Below are positions 8,809 through 17,366 of a stretch of 64,000 bases of DNA, in pieces. The first letter of the stretch is position 1; every line of letters begins with the position of its first letter. The position numbers and the translations under genes were made by a program. This DNA comes from Bacillota bacterium (GTDB lineage: Bacteria; Bacillota; Clostridia; Lachnospirales; Lachnospiraceae): contig JAEWAK010000074.1 in NCBI GenBank assembly GCA_023391695.1, forward strand, positions 1 through 64,000, given 5' to 3'. The notes under the pieces are model-generated. The model worked only from the letters and a program-made list of their open reading frames with translations. It searched no databases and had not been told where the DNA came from.

Positions 8809-9738
8809 ATGGATTTGAAAGAAATCAGATACATCCTTGCAATAGCCAAATACAAAAATATCAGTCATGCTTCCAAAGCCCTTTATATTACACAACCTTC
8901 TTTAACAAAATATTTGCAGAATTTAGAGCGGAATTTGAACGGAAAGCTTTTTAACCGGATCGGAAATGAATATATCCCTACTTATCTGGGAGAACGTTAT
9001 ATTCATTATGTCACTCAAATAAATGAAGTAAAAGAGCAGTGGGAAAAAGAATATTATGATATCATGGAATTAAATAACGGTCGTCTGACCATTGCAATCC
9101 CCCTTATGAGAAGTTCCTGTATTATCCCCGATACCCTGACCATATTCAAAAAGCGTTACCCTAATGTCAAGGTAAACATTAAAGAAGATATTCATTCGAT
9201 TGAAGAGAATATCTATTTATCGAATGAGATAGATTTTGCTATTTTTTGTTCCGATACCATAAATCCTGACTTTGAATACATTAAGCTTGGGAAAGAAGAA
9301 ATTGTATTAATTCTTAGTAAGGAGCATCCTTTGGCAGAAAGCGGCATTCCAAAAGAAGGCTGCCGTTTTCCCTGGATTGACTTGAAAAAATTCGCAGATG
9401 ATTCCTTTGTTCTGTTATTTCCGGACCAAAACACAGGAAAGGCAGCCCTTCAATTATTCAGTCAGGCGGAAATTGATCCGGATATTTTATTGCATACAAG
9501 AAACAATGAAGTTGCCATACAGTTAGCAAATAAGAATATGGCAGTTACTTTTGCGCCGGAAAGTTATTTAAAACAAATGTCATATTCCCTGGATTCCCCC
9601 ATCTGCTTTTCCGTCGGTCTTCCAAAAACGGAAATTATCCTTATTGCTGCATATCGAAAAGGCAAATATTTATCCAAATATGCCCTGGACTATTTGAGAA
9701 TTATTAAAACTTATCTAAATTCAGAAGTTCAAAGCTAG
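8809..9738 (+). CDS. LysR-family transcriptional regulator
   Basis: A 309-residue LTTR with the N-terminal winged helix-turn-helix (about 1-60, including NISHASKALYITQPSLTKYLQNLERNL split across helices 2-3) and a C-terminal effector-binding domain of two alpha/beta lobes. The start follows AGAAGGAG. It is transcribed away from the importer/deaminase operon, the classic arrangement for a pathway-specific LysR regulator. Its effector is probably a ligand or product of that operon, which is inference. Confidence 0.9.
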   Translation: MDLKEIRYILAIAKYKNISHASKALYITQPSLTKYLQNLERNLNGKLFNRIGNEYIPTYLGERYIHYVTQINEVKEQWEKEYYDIMELNNGRLTIAIPLMRSSCIIPDTLTIFKKRYPNVKVNIKEDIHSIEENIYLSNEIDFAIFCSDTINPDFEYIKLGKEEIVLILSKEHPLAESGIPKEGCRFPWIDLKKFADDSFVLLFPDQNTGKAALQLFSQAEIDPDILLHTRNNEVAIQLANKNMAVTFAPESYLKQMSYSLDSPICFSVGLPKTEIILIAAYRKGKYLSKYALDYLRIIKTYLNSEVQS

Positions 9739-9740
9739 TC

Positions 9741-10040
9741 TTACTTACATATTGGATTTGGAACATTTGCATTGTCAAATTCAAACTCGTCTTCTTTTTT
9801 TCGGTATCCCTGCGTGACACTCAGATTTAATTTAACCACAAGTTTACCTAGTATGCTATCAATTTCCAGCCCGTTTTCTTTACTCTTATTACAAATTTCC
9901 GCATCTTTACACACAGAGTCAATGCGGGGATTTGGCTCAATGCCTGACAGTTCAAATAATTCAAGCCCCGCTTTTTTAATCTCTGTAACAACCGCATCAC
10001 ACAAACATTTCTCGAAATTCATCTGTTCCCTGACACCCAA
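9741..10040 (-). pseudogene. Iron-containing alcohol dehydrogenase fragment
   Basis: The middle of this 99-codon frame (NFEKCLCDAVVTEIKKAG then LELFELSGIEPNPRIDSV) matches the N-terminal Rossmann-like region of NADH-dependent butanol/alcohol dehydrogenases. That resemblance ends at about ICNKSK. The rest is not recognisable, and there is no nucleotide-binding GGGS motif or metal site. The 5' end overlaps the neighbouring carboxymuconolactone decarboxylase fragment in another frame. I read this as deletion debris from a larger electrophile-response cluster. Confidence 0.55.
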
Positions 10041-10218
10041 TCAATGTTGCCAAAATAGCAACAAATCTTGTCCTGTCATCCAAGCCATCCTGATTTATCA
10101 CCTCGTCAAAAGCAAAGTTATCAAAACGTTCGGTAAATTCCGGATCCGTTTCCAGAAAACTTGAAGTATATCCAGGAAACATTTTCTCATGGTATTCCCT
10201 TGCAAGTTTTGTAATCAT
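9997..10218 (-). pseudogene. Carboxymuconolactone decarboxylase-family fragment
   Basis: The 73 residues match only the N-terminal half of a CMD/AhpD-like protein. LDDRTRFVAILATLIGCQGTDEFREM is recognisable in two adjoining pieces, and the second half with the catalytic Cys-rich helices is missing. The frame stops where the alcohol dehydrogenase fragment takes over in a different frame, so a deletion seems to have fused the two. It lies 15 bp downstream of the MerR gene and was probably once part of that operon. Confidence 0.6.
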
Positions 10219-10233
10219 ATTTCTATCCTTTCC

Positions 10234-10554
10234 CTACTCATCCCATGATAACTTACCTGTCTTCACCGCAATTTCATATCTTGCGACTTTATAATTCAGG
10301 CGGTCCAGAGTTGCATCAACAGGAATCGTAGAATCGCCCGCTTGAGACAGTTTTACATACTCAATCATCACTTCCACCGGAAGACCTGCACTCCGCATAC
10401 ATATAGCAAGTTCCACCCAATTCAAATCTTCATTCTGATAATCACGTATTCCACCGGAAGTGCGAGTAACAGGTGGAATCATACCAATACGTTCATAGTA
10501 GCGCAGCGTATCCTGTGTAATAACGAATTTTTCACTTACTTCCTTAATAGTCAT
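10234..10554 (-). CDS. MerR-family regulator with apparent internal deletion
   Basis: The N-terminal winged-helix DNA-binding domain is intact (TIKEVSEKFVITQDTLRYYER, then IGMIPPVTRTSGGIRDY). Its style is that of the AdhR/NmlR aldehyde- and electrophile-sensing group. The protein is 106 residues, whereas relatives are about 125-135. The dimerisation helix appears to jump from DSTIP directly to a sequence normally found some 20 residues later (ATLDRLNYKVARYE). An in-frame deletion may therefore have shortened the coiled coil. The gene lies 12 bp after the aldo/keto reductase gene, whose promoter carries a MerR-type operator. Confidence 0.8.
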   Translation of the reverse strand: MTIKEVSEKFVITQDTLRYYERIGMIPPVTRTSGGIRDYQNEDLNWVELAICMRSAGLPVEVMIEYVKLSQAGDSTIPVDATLDRLNYKVARYEIAVKTGKLSWDE

Positions 10555-10566
10555 AATTCATACCTC

Positions 10567-11526
10567 TTATAAAGCCCCAACGACTTTATGAGGAACATAT
10601 AATTCTTCCATATATTCTATGTCTTCTTCGTTCAATGCAATATTAAAGCTATAGGCAGCGTCATCAAAATACTTCGCTTTCGTCGCTCCGATGAGGGGGG
10701 AAGTCACACCTTTGGCAAACTGCCATGCTAATGCAATCTGCGTCATGGTGCAATTATGTTTTGCTGCCAACTCAGACACCCTTTTTACGATATCTATGTC
10801 AGTATTCTTGGTGCTGTCATACTTTCCGGCTGCCGTGACATCCGTCTGACCGCGCAATGTATCAGCTGACCAGGGTCTGGATAATCTTCCGGCGGCAAGC
10901 GGGCTGTATGGTGTTAAGACCACACCCTGTTCCTTACAAATCGGAATTAATTCTCTTTCGTCTTCACGATACAAAAGGTTGTAATGATTCTGCACGGATA
11001 CAAACTTTGTCCAACCGTTCTTCTCAGCAGTATTTTGAAGTTTGGCAAACTGATATCCGTACATGGCAGATGCACCGATTGCACGGGCTTTTCCCGACTG
11101 CACTACCTTGTGGAGAGCCTCCATCGTTTCCTCCACAGGCGTATGATAGTCAAAACGGTGTATAATCAGCAAATCCACATAATCCGTTCCCAGTCGTTTC
11201 AAAGAACCATCAAGTTCTCTTGGAATCGCCTCTTTTGAAAGATTACCTTCATTGAAGTATACCTTTGTTGCGATTACAACTTTATCACGAGAAACATTAT
11301 TCCTGATAGCTTTTCCCAAATACTCCTCGCTGGTTCCTGCCGAATAACAGTTTGCCGTATCAAAGAAGTTGATGCCAAGTTCCAAGGCATGTTTTATAAT
11401 TGTTTCGCTTTCAGATGGATTCAGCGTCCAAGCATGCATTTTACTTGCAGGGTCACCAAAACTCATACATCCTACACATAATCGGGACACTTCAATCCCT
11501 GAACTACCTAATTTTGCATATTCCAT
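10567..11526 (-). CDS. Aldo/keto reductase
   Basis: An NADPH-dependent oxidoreductase of the AKR TIM-barrel family. Visible features are FFDTANCY with the catalytic Asp and Tyr, the active-site Lys in ATKVYF, LLIIHRFD with the active-site His, GASAMYG, and the cofactor-binding PLIGATKAKYFDDA near the C-terminus. An ATG at 11535 is possible, but 11526 has the better spacing from AAAGGA. It heads an operon with a MerR regulator and likely detoxifies reactive aldehydes or ketones, by analogy with AdhR-type loci. Confidence 0.9.
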   Translation of the reverse strand: MEYAKLGSSGIEVSRLCVGCMSFGDPASKMHAWTLNPSESETIIKHALELGINFFDTANCYSAGTSEEYLGKAIRNNVSRDKVVIATKVYFNEGNLSKEAIPRELDGSLKRLGTDYVDLLIIHRFDYHTPVEETMEALHKVVQSGKARAIGASAMYGYQFAKLQNTAEKNGWTKFVSVQNHYNLLYREDERELIPICKEQGVVLTPYSPLAAGRLSRPWSADTLRGQTDVTAAGKYDSTKNTDIDIVKRVSELAAKHNCTMTQIALAWQFAKGVTSPLIGATKAKYFDDAAYSFNIALNEEDIEYMEELYVPHKVVGAL

Positions 11527-11535
11527 TTCTCTCAT

Positions 11536-11721
11536 CCTTTCCTAATCCAATTCTTCCTATCTTCTTCCACTTTGCTCACAGAAGATCCATAAACAGCAAG
11601 TCCTTTTTAAGATCGACAATACTGCCGCTAACATAGTTTTGCCCCTTATGGAAAGAATGCCGCACAGATTTTCTTATTCTTAAATTCCATACTGAGACCT
11701 CCATATTCTTATGATGATTCA
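11536..11721 (-). other. Long untranslated leader of the aldo/keto reductase gene
   Basis: About 185 bp separate the MerR-type promoter from the reductase start. Short open stretches with weak starts are present, but none resembles a known protein. It may be remnant coding DNA. Confidence 0.3.
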
Positions 11722-11752
11722 ATTGTATTACATGGAGTTAACTCCAAGTCAA
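11722..11752 (-). promoter_or_regulatory. MerR-type promoter with 19-bp spacer operator
   Basis: On the minus strand, TTGACT (-35, 11747-11752) and TACAAT (-10, 11722-11727) are separated by exactly 19 bp. The spacer holds the perfect palindrome TGGAGTTAACTCCA (11733-11746). An overlong spacer with a central dyad is the hallmark of promoters activated by MerR regulators, and the dyad resembles the AdhR/NmlR operator. It faces the aldo/keto reductase and MerR genes. Confidence 0.75.
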
Positions 11753-11961
11753 GAATTTTTTAATGGCCACTAAAAATCAGGGTAGGTAGTGTGTTAAATG
11801 TTATAGTAAATTCTACTTTGCAAGACTAAATTCATTTTGAAAGAGTAAATTCTTCCACATGAATTTAGTCCTGCTCGTCATTCTGTTATACTGTTTTATA
11901 CCGACTCCTTAAATGTTATACTGTCTTTGTCGTGGATTCCTATCCATAATAGGAGGACATT

Positions 11962-12054
11962 ATGTCAAATAAAAAGTATAACCAAAAACATCTCACCATG
12001 ACCGAACGTTTCTGGATTGAAAAGGGATTAAATGCTGGGGAATCCTTTCTCTGA
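11962..12054 (+). mobile_element. IS30-family transposase N-terminal remnant
   Basis: Thirty codons starting SNKKYNQKHLTMTERFWIEK match the first helix-turn-helix region of IS30-family transposases, with a good AGGAGG site before the ATG. The frame stops after GLNAGESFL, and no DDE catalytic domain follows. The preceding 150 bp contain repeated TTATACTG-like stretches that may be the old terminal region. This is a dead fragment. Confidence 0.65.
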
Positions 12055-12207
12055 TCCCCTGTCCCGAGACAAAAATACCATATATTGCATTTTTTTTAAT
12101 TTTCAGGTATTATTGTTATTGAGGAGAGGCAATTCTAAAGGCTAATAATTTAAATATTTAGATTTGCAGTTCTAACTATATAAATAATTATAAGAAAGGA
12201 TATACAT

Positions 12208-13857
12208 ATGAAAAAATTAATGAAGAAAATAACGGTATTATTGGTTGCGGCAATGGCGTTTTGCTTTTTATCAGCCAATTATGTAAGTGCAAAAGTGGAA
12301 GATACTACTTCACCTACAAAAGCAGGAGTCACAGTTGGAGGCTTTAATTATGCTGAGGCAGGAAACAACTCTGTCAAGATTACCGGTTATTCCGGAAGTA
12401 ATATGAATGTAATAATTCCTGATTCAATTGATGGAAAAACGGTATCGGCTATTGGTAAATCTGCTTTTAATTTTACTAATATTAAAAGTATCACAATACC
12501 GGGTTCCGTTCTTATTATTGAAGAAAACTCTTTTAAAAATTGTGATGAACTGGAAACCGTTGAGTTTCAGGAAGTTGGTTTACAGTCTATCGGAATTAGA
12601 GCGTTCGAAAGCTGTAGTTCTTTAACTAATTTTGTTATACCTGAAACAGTTACCACAATAGAAGACGCTGCTTTTGTTAATGCAGATGGCTTAAAATCAA
12701 TCAGCCTTCCGGGAGGAGTGACTACTCTTGGTACCGGTATCTTCTATAGTTGTAATAATATTACTGATATCACCCTAGGCGACGGACTTACTGTAATTGG
12801 AGAAAACATGTTTACCGGTTGCCTGAAATTGCACAGTATCACAATTCCTGAATCAGTAAAAGAAATCGGTGACGGTGCGTTTACAGCCTGTTTAGAGCTT
12901 ACTGAGGTCAAAATATCAAAATCCGTGAAAAGCATTGGACAAAGTGCATTCGATTTTGATGTTACGATTCAATGCTATCAAGATTCCGCCGCTTATAAAT
13001 ATGCAAAAAGCAATCATAACAAGATAAAAGTACTAGGTCCCTATTTTAAGGAAAATGAAATAACAATATATGAGGATGTTACAAAAACCTTAAAGGTTTT
13101 GAATTCGTCAAAAGTATCAAATTGGAAATCATCAGATAAAAACGTGGTAAAAGTATCACAAAATGGCGTAATTACACCTGTTGCCAAAGGAAAAGCGACC
13201 GTGACCGCAATAGCGGACGGCGAAAAAGTTTCCTGCGTAGTAACCGTTAAAAATTTATTCATCAGCAAAAAAAATGCTACCGTTACTGTGGGAAAAGAAG
13301 TTAAATTATACGTTAACGATGCAAGCAGTAAACCGGTCTGGAAAACTTCCAACTCTAAAGTTGCAGCCATATCGAAAGATGGTGTAGTAACAGGAAAAAA
13401 GGTTGGTTCTGCAACAATTACGGCAGTAATTAAAGGGAAAAAATATTCAAGTAAAATTAAGGTCATGAAAAATGCAGCTGTACTGAACAATTCTCCTTCT
13501 AACTATACGGAACCGGGTGTCGAATTATGTATAACAAAAATTTATTACAGCGGACAATCCCTGGTTGCGGAAGGCTATGTAATTAATAATACTTCTACAA
13601 AGCTTTTAAATATTGTAAATCTGGACCTGATATTATATTCCGGTTATCAAACCAAGAATACTAATTTAACTACAAATCATTGGAATATAGTTGCTGAACA
13701 GATATTTACAAATTACAAGTTGAACCAAAGTCCTAATTCTAATAAAAAAGTAAAATTCGTGTTTGATGCCAAAAATACAAAAACAACAAAAACTATAGAT
13801 TTAAGAAATGCAACGATGTCCGTGGGTGTAAAAGCATATTATTCTTATAACAAGTAA
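12208..13857 (+). CDS. Secreted BspA-type LRR / Big_2 surface protein
   Basis: A Sec signal peptide (about 1-28, ending VSAKV) is followed by BspA-like leucine-rich repeats at about 65-270 (IGKSAFNFTNIKSITIPGSV-type units). Two bacterial Ig-like Big_2 domains come next, near 280-345 and 350-420. A C-terminal beta domain resembling SLAP modules (LCITKIYYSGQSLVAEGYV) ends the protein. Such proteins sit at or leave the cell surface and mediate adhesion. There is no LPXTG motif, so any attachment would be non-covalent. It stands alone, with a bidirectional hairpin after it. Confidence 0.82.
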   Translation: MKKLMKKITVLLVAAMAFCFLSANYVSAKVEDTTSPTKAGVTVGGFNYAEAGNNSVKITGYSGSNMNVIIPDSIDGKTVSAIGKSAFNFTNIKSITIPGSVLIIEENSFKNCDELETVEFQEVGLQSIGIRAFESCSSLTNFVIPETVTTIEDAAFVNADGLKSISLPGGVTTLGTGIFYSCNNITDITLGDGLTVIGENMFTGCLKLHSITIPESVKEIGDGAFTACLELTEVKISKSVKSIGQSAFDFDVTIQCYQDSAAYKYAKSNHNKIKVLGPYFKENEITIYEDVTKTLKVLNSSKVSNWKSSDKNVVKVSQNGVITPVAKGKATVTAIADGEKVSCVVTVKNLFISKKNATVTVGKEVKLYVNDASSKPVWKTSNSKVAAISKDGVVTGKKVGSATITAVIKGKKYSSKIKVMKNAAVLNNSPSNYTEPGVELCITKIYYSGQSLVAEGYVINNTSTKLLNIVNLDLILYSGYQTKNTNLTTNHWNIVAEQIFTNYKLNQSPNSNKKVKFVFDAKNTKTTKTIDLRNATMSVGVKAYYSYNK

Positions 13858-13939
13858 TCAATAGAACGCAATAGAACGGTATTTAGTGAACGGGAGAACT
13901 TACATAAGACAGCCGCATTGAATAAAACCACCTTTCAGG

Positions 13940-13986
13940 CAATCACCTTACAAGTATGAATATTCTTCTTATTTGTAAGGTGATTG
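13940..13986. terminator. Bidirectional terminator between convergent genes
   Basis: A 14-bp perfect stem (CAATCACCTTACAA at 13940-13953 with its complement at 13973-13986) lies between the surface protein gene and the convergent queE. Confidence 0.75.
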
Positions 13987-14034
13987 ACATTTCTCTTCTG
14001 CCTCATTTCTATACTTACAAATGGAATTGTACCG

Positions 14035-14703
14035 TTAAACACCCCTTTTATTAGGATCCCATATCACTTTGTGCATTTGCAGCTGCATGGTTACACCATT
14101 CATACGGTTTTGTATTAAATAATCCACTATTTCTTCTAAGTTGATTTTTCCAAAAACAGGACTGATATATATATGACATTTCATTGTCAAATCATATGCT
14201 TTTATAACTTCCTTTGCACGACTTAAATCCTCATTATTTCCCACCACAAATTTTACCGTATCTTTTTTGGTAAGTAGAGTAAAATTTGAAACTAACATTT
14301 TAGCTTCCATTAGACTTCCCGGAAGTTTATAGTCCATCGTAAATGCAGGTGGATTGTTTATACCAGCAAAAGAATTTAAATCTATACTTCCGTTCGTTTC
14401 AATTTCAATGTGCAAGAACTGATCTGTTGCAAGTAATTGAAGGAGTTGTAATATATCAGGTACAAGTAAAGGTTCTCCTCCCGTCAAAGTCACATTTTTG
14501 ATACCAGTCTCTTTAATATAATCAATGATTTGCTGCTCAGTCATAAATGTAAAGGCTGCATCATCCTCATTCGCCCAAGCAGTATCACAAAAGGAACAGG
14601 AAAGATTGCATCCTTGAAACCTGATAAATACTGCCAACTGCCCTGCCAAAATACCTTCTCCGTTAATACTCACAAATTTTTCGACCACTTTATATTGTGC
14701 CAC
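14035..14703 (-). CDS. queE: 7-carboxy-7-deazaguanine synthase (radical SAM)
   Basis: The 222-residue enzyme has the CxxxCxxC iron-sulfur motif CNLSCSFC (Cys32, 36, 39), GEGILAG before it, and the SAM-binding TLTGGEPLL. It rearranges 6-carboxytetrahydropterin to 7-carboxy-7-deazaguanine in queuosine/preQ1 biosynthesis. It follows queD by 53 bp on the same strand, consistent with one transcript behind the attenuated leader. QueC, QueF and Tgt are not in the window. Confidence 0.93.
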   Translation of the reverse strand: MAQYKVVEKFVSINGEGILAGQLAVFIRFQGCNLSCSFCDTAWANEDDAAFTFMTEQQIIDYIKETGIKNVTLTGGEPLLVPDILQLLQLLATDQFLHIEIETNGSIDLNSFAGINNPPAFTMDYKLPGSLMEAKMLVSNFTLLTKKDTVKFVVGNNEDLSRAKEVIKAYDLTMKCHIYISPVFGKINLEEIVDYLIQNRMNGVTMQLQMHKVIWDPNKRGV

Positions 14704-14756
14704 TTTAATCCTCCATTGTATCTTGATTAATAGACAACGAGTTCATTTGCAGAATT

Positions 14757-15176
14757 TTACTCCTCATAGGAAGCGCAATTATTTGGTGTTTCATAAACGG
14801 TTGCCGACTTCACCTGATATCCTCTATGCTTCATTCTATCATAGAAATATTTTGCCATGTTTTCTGCCGTTGGCCGAAAATCCAGTGTGATGATTTGAAA
14901 ACCTTCCGCTTCCAATGCTGCAACTGTTCCAGGTTTCAATGTATTTTTCTCAATAATAAACACATGATCCAAAATATCTACTTCTTCTTTTATATCTTTC
15001 TTTAGCTGGTGAAAATCAACAACCATTCCCTTCAACTGCTTATTGGTTTGCAAGGTCAAGCTCTTTACTTCAATAACAACTTGCCATCTATGTCCATGTA
15101 TATTACTGCATTTTCCTTTATAGCCAGCTAAAAAATGTGCTGAATCAAAACTATGTTCCGTTCTTAAACTATACAT
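14757..15176 (-). CDS. queD: 6-carboxytetrahydropterin synthase
   Basis: The 139-residue protein shows the PTPS/QueD zinc ligands His14, His27 and His29 (SAHFL, NIHGHRW) and the catalytic Cys23. DHVFIIEKNTL and a C-terminal ATVYETPNN with the catalytic Glu follow. It converts 7,8-dihydroneopterin triphosphate to 6-carboxytetrahydropterin, the step before QueE. It is the first gene behind a ~170-nt structured leader with a terminator hairpin, so its expression is probably ligand-controlled. Confidence 0.93.
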   Translation of the reverse strand: MYSLRTEHSFDSAHFLAGYKGKCSNIHGHRWQVVIEVKSLTLQTNKQLKGMVVDFHQLKKDIKEEVDILDHVFIIEKNTLKPGTVAALEAEGFQIITLDFRPTAENMAKYFYDRMKHRGYQVKSATVYETPNNCASYEE

Positions 15177-15195
15177 AAATTATAATCCTTTCCAT

Positions 15196-15226
15196 AAAAA
15201 ATAGGCATATAAACTATGCCTATTTT
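15196..15226 (-). terminator. Attenuator hairpin immediately before queD
   Basis: On the minus strand the stem ATAGGCATA/TATGCCTAT is followed by TTTTTT, ending about 20 nt before the queD start. A terminator inside the leader of an operon, downstream of its promoter, implies regulated read-through. Confidence 0.8.
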
Positions 15227-15294
15227 TGTTATCATACATTGATAAAATGCAATAAATTAATGCACTATATCAATTCATATAATATTTAATTAAG

Positions 15295-15336
15295 CCCTAG
15301 TTTTGTTTAGAGACAGGATGGTGCAAATAAACTGTC
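15295..15336 (-). ncRNA. Candidate preQ1-type riboswitch aptamer in queDE leader
   Basis: Just after the probable transcription start, the leader has a 5-bp stem GACAG/CTGTC (15332-15336 with 15312-15316) whose loop contains UUUGCACCAU. An A-rich tail ending AAACAAAACUAGGG follows. Stem, loop and A-rich tail over about 42 nt is the plan of class-I preQ1 riboswitches, and the tail resembles theirs closely. The loop is longer than usual, so the class is uncertain. A second stem (ATTGATA with TATCAAT) lies between it and the terminator and could act as the switching element. Confidence 0.45.
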
Positions 15337-15353
15337 TTTATTTCGTTTTAGAA

Positions 15354-15383
15354 AGTATACCACCTACTACCAGGTAGTGTCAA
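15354..15383 (-). promoter_or_regulatory. queDE promoter
   Basis: TTGACA (15378-15383) and TATACT (15354-15359) with an 18-bp spacer. The spacer contains the near-palindrome CTACCTGGTAG followed by TAGGTGG, which could be a repressor site. Confidence 0.65.
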
Positions 15384-15430
15384 GTTTACCGCCGTGCTAA
15401 TCCAATTGTAGATAAAAGAATGGATTACTA

Positions 15431-15778
15431 TCAGTATCCAGATTGGCTTTCCTGGTTTAGCCTGGTGTTAATATCACACTTTAAATCAGAAATATCAACA
15501 AACGCTATCCTCGTATTGACTATCTCTAACGTTCCACTTATATCATCTATCCATGTTACCATTCCGGTTACCTGCACATATTCTCTATTATGAAAATATT
15601 CCACAGTAATTACATCTTCTTTCTGAATCTGTCTTAACTTCCAATCCAACTCTTCCTTCTGCTCTTCCGATAAATCACGTGTAGGAACGAGAATCCGTTC
15701 TTTTTCTGCCACTGCTTCCCGAAACCCTTTTAATGCGTCAAAAGGCATAAACTGTTTCGCACGGTTTCTTCTGTCCAT
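15431..15778 (-). CDS. YolD-like protein
   Basis: A small protein of the YolD-like family. RAKQFMPFDALKGFREA is the recognisable N-terminal signature, followed by a small beta-rich domain. YolD-like genes commonly sit beside UvrX/DinB-type translesion polymerases, and here the gene directly follows one. The ATG at 15778 has an AAGGA site; a GTG at 15799 would overlap the polymerase stop. Its biochemical role is not known; a polymerase accessory role is inferred from the pairing. Confidence 0.85.
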   Translation of the reverse strand: MDRRNRAKQFMPFDALKGFREAVAEKERILVPTRDLSEEQKEELDWKLRQIQKEDVITVEYFHNREYVQVTGMVTWIDDISGTLEIVNTRIAFVDISDLKCDINTRLNQESQSGY

Positions 15779-15788
15779 TTTATTCCTT

Positions 15789-17054
15789 CTACTCTCCACT
15801 TTTATGACCTCCGATCTGTCTGTTACGTTCTATGGTGGTACCAGCCTCCTGCAGATCCATCCCCCGCACAAGGGCATTTTTGCCGAACTTCTCTTTGATT
15901 TCCAAGGCTGCCTTCTGTAACTTCCTGTCCTTTTCCAGTTCTGTCGGATCAGTAAATAAGTCATACTGTTCGTAAGCTTGATTAACAATATTATTGCATG
16001 ACAGACTTAGCCGCCGTATTGGTTTGTTCTTATCCACAATACGCTCATACAGTCTCAGCACATAGGGTATGATAGTTCGGTAAGCGTTAGTGGTAACAGG
16101 CATGGAAGTAGTTCCTATCGCCGGCTTTAATCCCAGTTCATTAGAATATCCAATCATCAATGACATAGAACCAGTAACCACACTTTTATCTGCCATATCC
16201 AGACATAAGGCATCTGCCATATCCTTTACAATCAGCTTGCACTCCTCAAAGCTGTAATCCCTTGCAAGCACCTGACCGCTGGACATGGAATTGCTTTTTG
16301 ATTTATATGCCTTAATATCCTCCATGGTGGTTGTTTCCCTTCCCCAGGCGTGGTCTATCAAAAGCTCTGCATCAATGCCAAACAACCGGTATAGCAAATC
16401 TTCATTTGTACGGGTAATATCACCCATATTGACAATACCTATACGATTCAGTCTGTTTGCAGTTCCCTTGCCTATTCTCCAGAAGTCAGTCAGGGGCTGG
16501 TGCTTCCACAATATTTTTTGGTAGCGTTCCTCATTCAGATATCCGATATTGTCTTTCGCATGCTTTGCCATAATATCCAGTGCTACTTTTGCCAGATACA
16601 AATTGGTTCCAATTCCTGCTGTAGCAGTAATTCCTGTGGTACTTTTAATATCCTCCATAATCCGTAATGCCAGTTCCTTTGCACTCATATGATATAGGGA
16701 AAGATAATGAGTCACGTCAAGGAACGACTCATCTATAGAATAAACATGGATATCCTCTTTCGAGATATATTTTAAATAAATACCATAAATATCCGCAGAA
16801 TATTTAATGTAGAGTTTCATTCTTGGCGGTGCCATGATGTACTGCACATCTTTGGGTATCTGAAATACCCTGCATCGGTTCTTTATTCCCAATGCTTTCA
16901 TGGATGGTGAAATAGCAAGACATATTGTTTTCTCACTTCTCTCAGGATCAGCCACCGCAAGATTAGTAGTCAATGGATCAAGCCCACGCTCCACACATTC
17001 TACAGAAGCATAAAATGATTTAAGATCAATACATAAATAAATCTGCTCTTCCAT
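15789..17054 (-). CDS. Y-family DNA polymerase (UvrX/DinB-type)
   Basis: About 421 residues with the Y-family palm motifs: IDLKSFYASVECVERGLDPL containing the first catalytic Asp, and VYSIDESFLDVT with the Asp-Glu pair. A helix-hairpin-helix thumb and a little-finger domain ending in RRLSLSCNNIV-type sequence follow. It copies past damaged bases. The start ATG 17054 follows GGGAGGTG. A LexA/DinR-type box 64 bp upstream supports SOS control. It is closer to the YqjW/UvrX subgroup that travels with YolD than to housekeeping DinB. Confidence 0.88.
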   Translation of the reverse strand: MEEQIYLCIDLKSFYASVECVERGLDPLTTNLAVADPERSEKTICLAISPSMKALGIKNRCRVFQIPKDVQYIMAPPRMKLYIKYSADIYGIYLKYISKEDIHVYSIDESFLDVTHYLSLYHMSAKELALRIMEDIKSTTGITATAGIGTNLYLAKVALDIMAKHAKDNIGYLNEERYQKILWKHQPLTDFWRIGKGTANRLNRIGIVNMGDITRTNEDLLYRLFGIDAELLIDHAWGRETTTMEDIKAYKSKSNSMSSGQVLARDYSFEECKLIVKDMADALCLDMADKSVVTGSMSLMIGYSNELGLKPAIGTTSMPVTTNAYRTIIPYVLRLYERIVDKNKPIRRLSLSCNNIVNQAYEQYDLFTDPTELEKDRKLQKAALEIKEKFGKNALVRGMDLQEAGTTIERNRQIGGHKSGE

Positions 17055-17117
17055 CCAGGAAACACCTCCCATCTTTTTTCATTATCATGCTCTAATTCAA
17101 ATCTCATTATACCCTCA

Positions 17118-17129
17118 GAACATATGTTT
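17118..17129 (-). promoter_or_regulatory. Candidate LexA (DinR) box
   Basis: GAACATATGTTT matches the Gram-positive LexA dyad GAAC-N4-GTTC with one change and lies just upstream of the translesion polymerase gene. Confidence 0.6.
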
Positions 17130-17366
17130 GTATATATGATTTTTCTGGAATTTTACGCTATGACGGGATAACAATATTTATGTTGATTATTATTTTTCTC
17201 CTTCTAGTAGAGAAATATATTGTTTTCTGGCAAAATGAAACCTAAAGATTTAATCACAGATCTTTTTTGAATTGTCGATACTTTCGGAAAATAAAAAGAA
17301 CTATGCTTTTATTTTTCCGTAAATATAGCCCCTACTTTTATATTCGATGGTAATAAAAATACACCT

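Noticed and set aside
10234..10554. Short MerR gene considered a pseudogene
   Set aside because: Frame, start and DNA-binding domain are intact and the matching operator is perfect, so it may still function.
12208..13857. Surface protein considered as an LPXTG-anchored adhesin
   Set aside because: No sorting signal or C-terminal membrane anchor is present.
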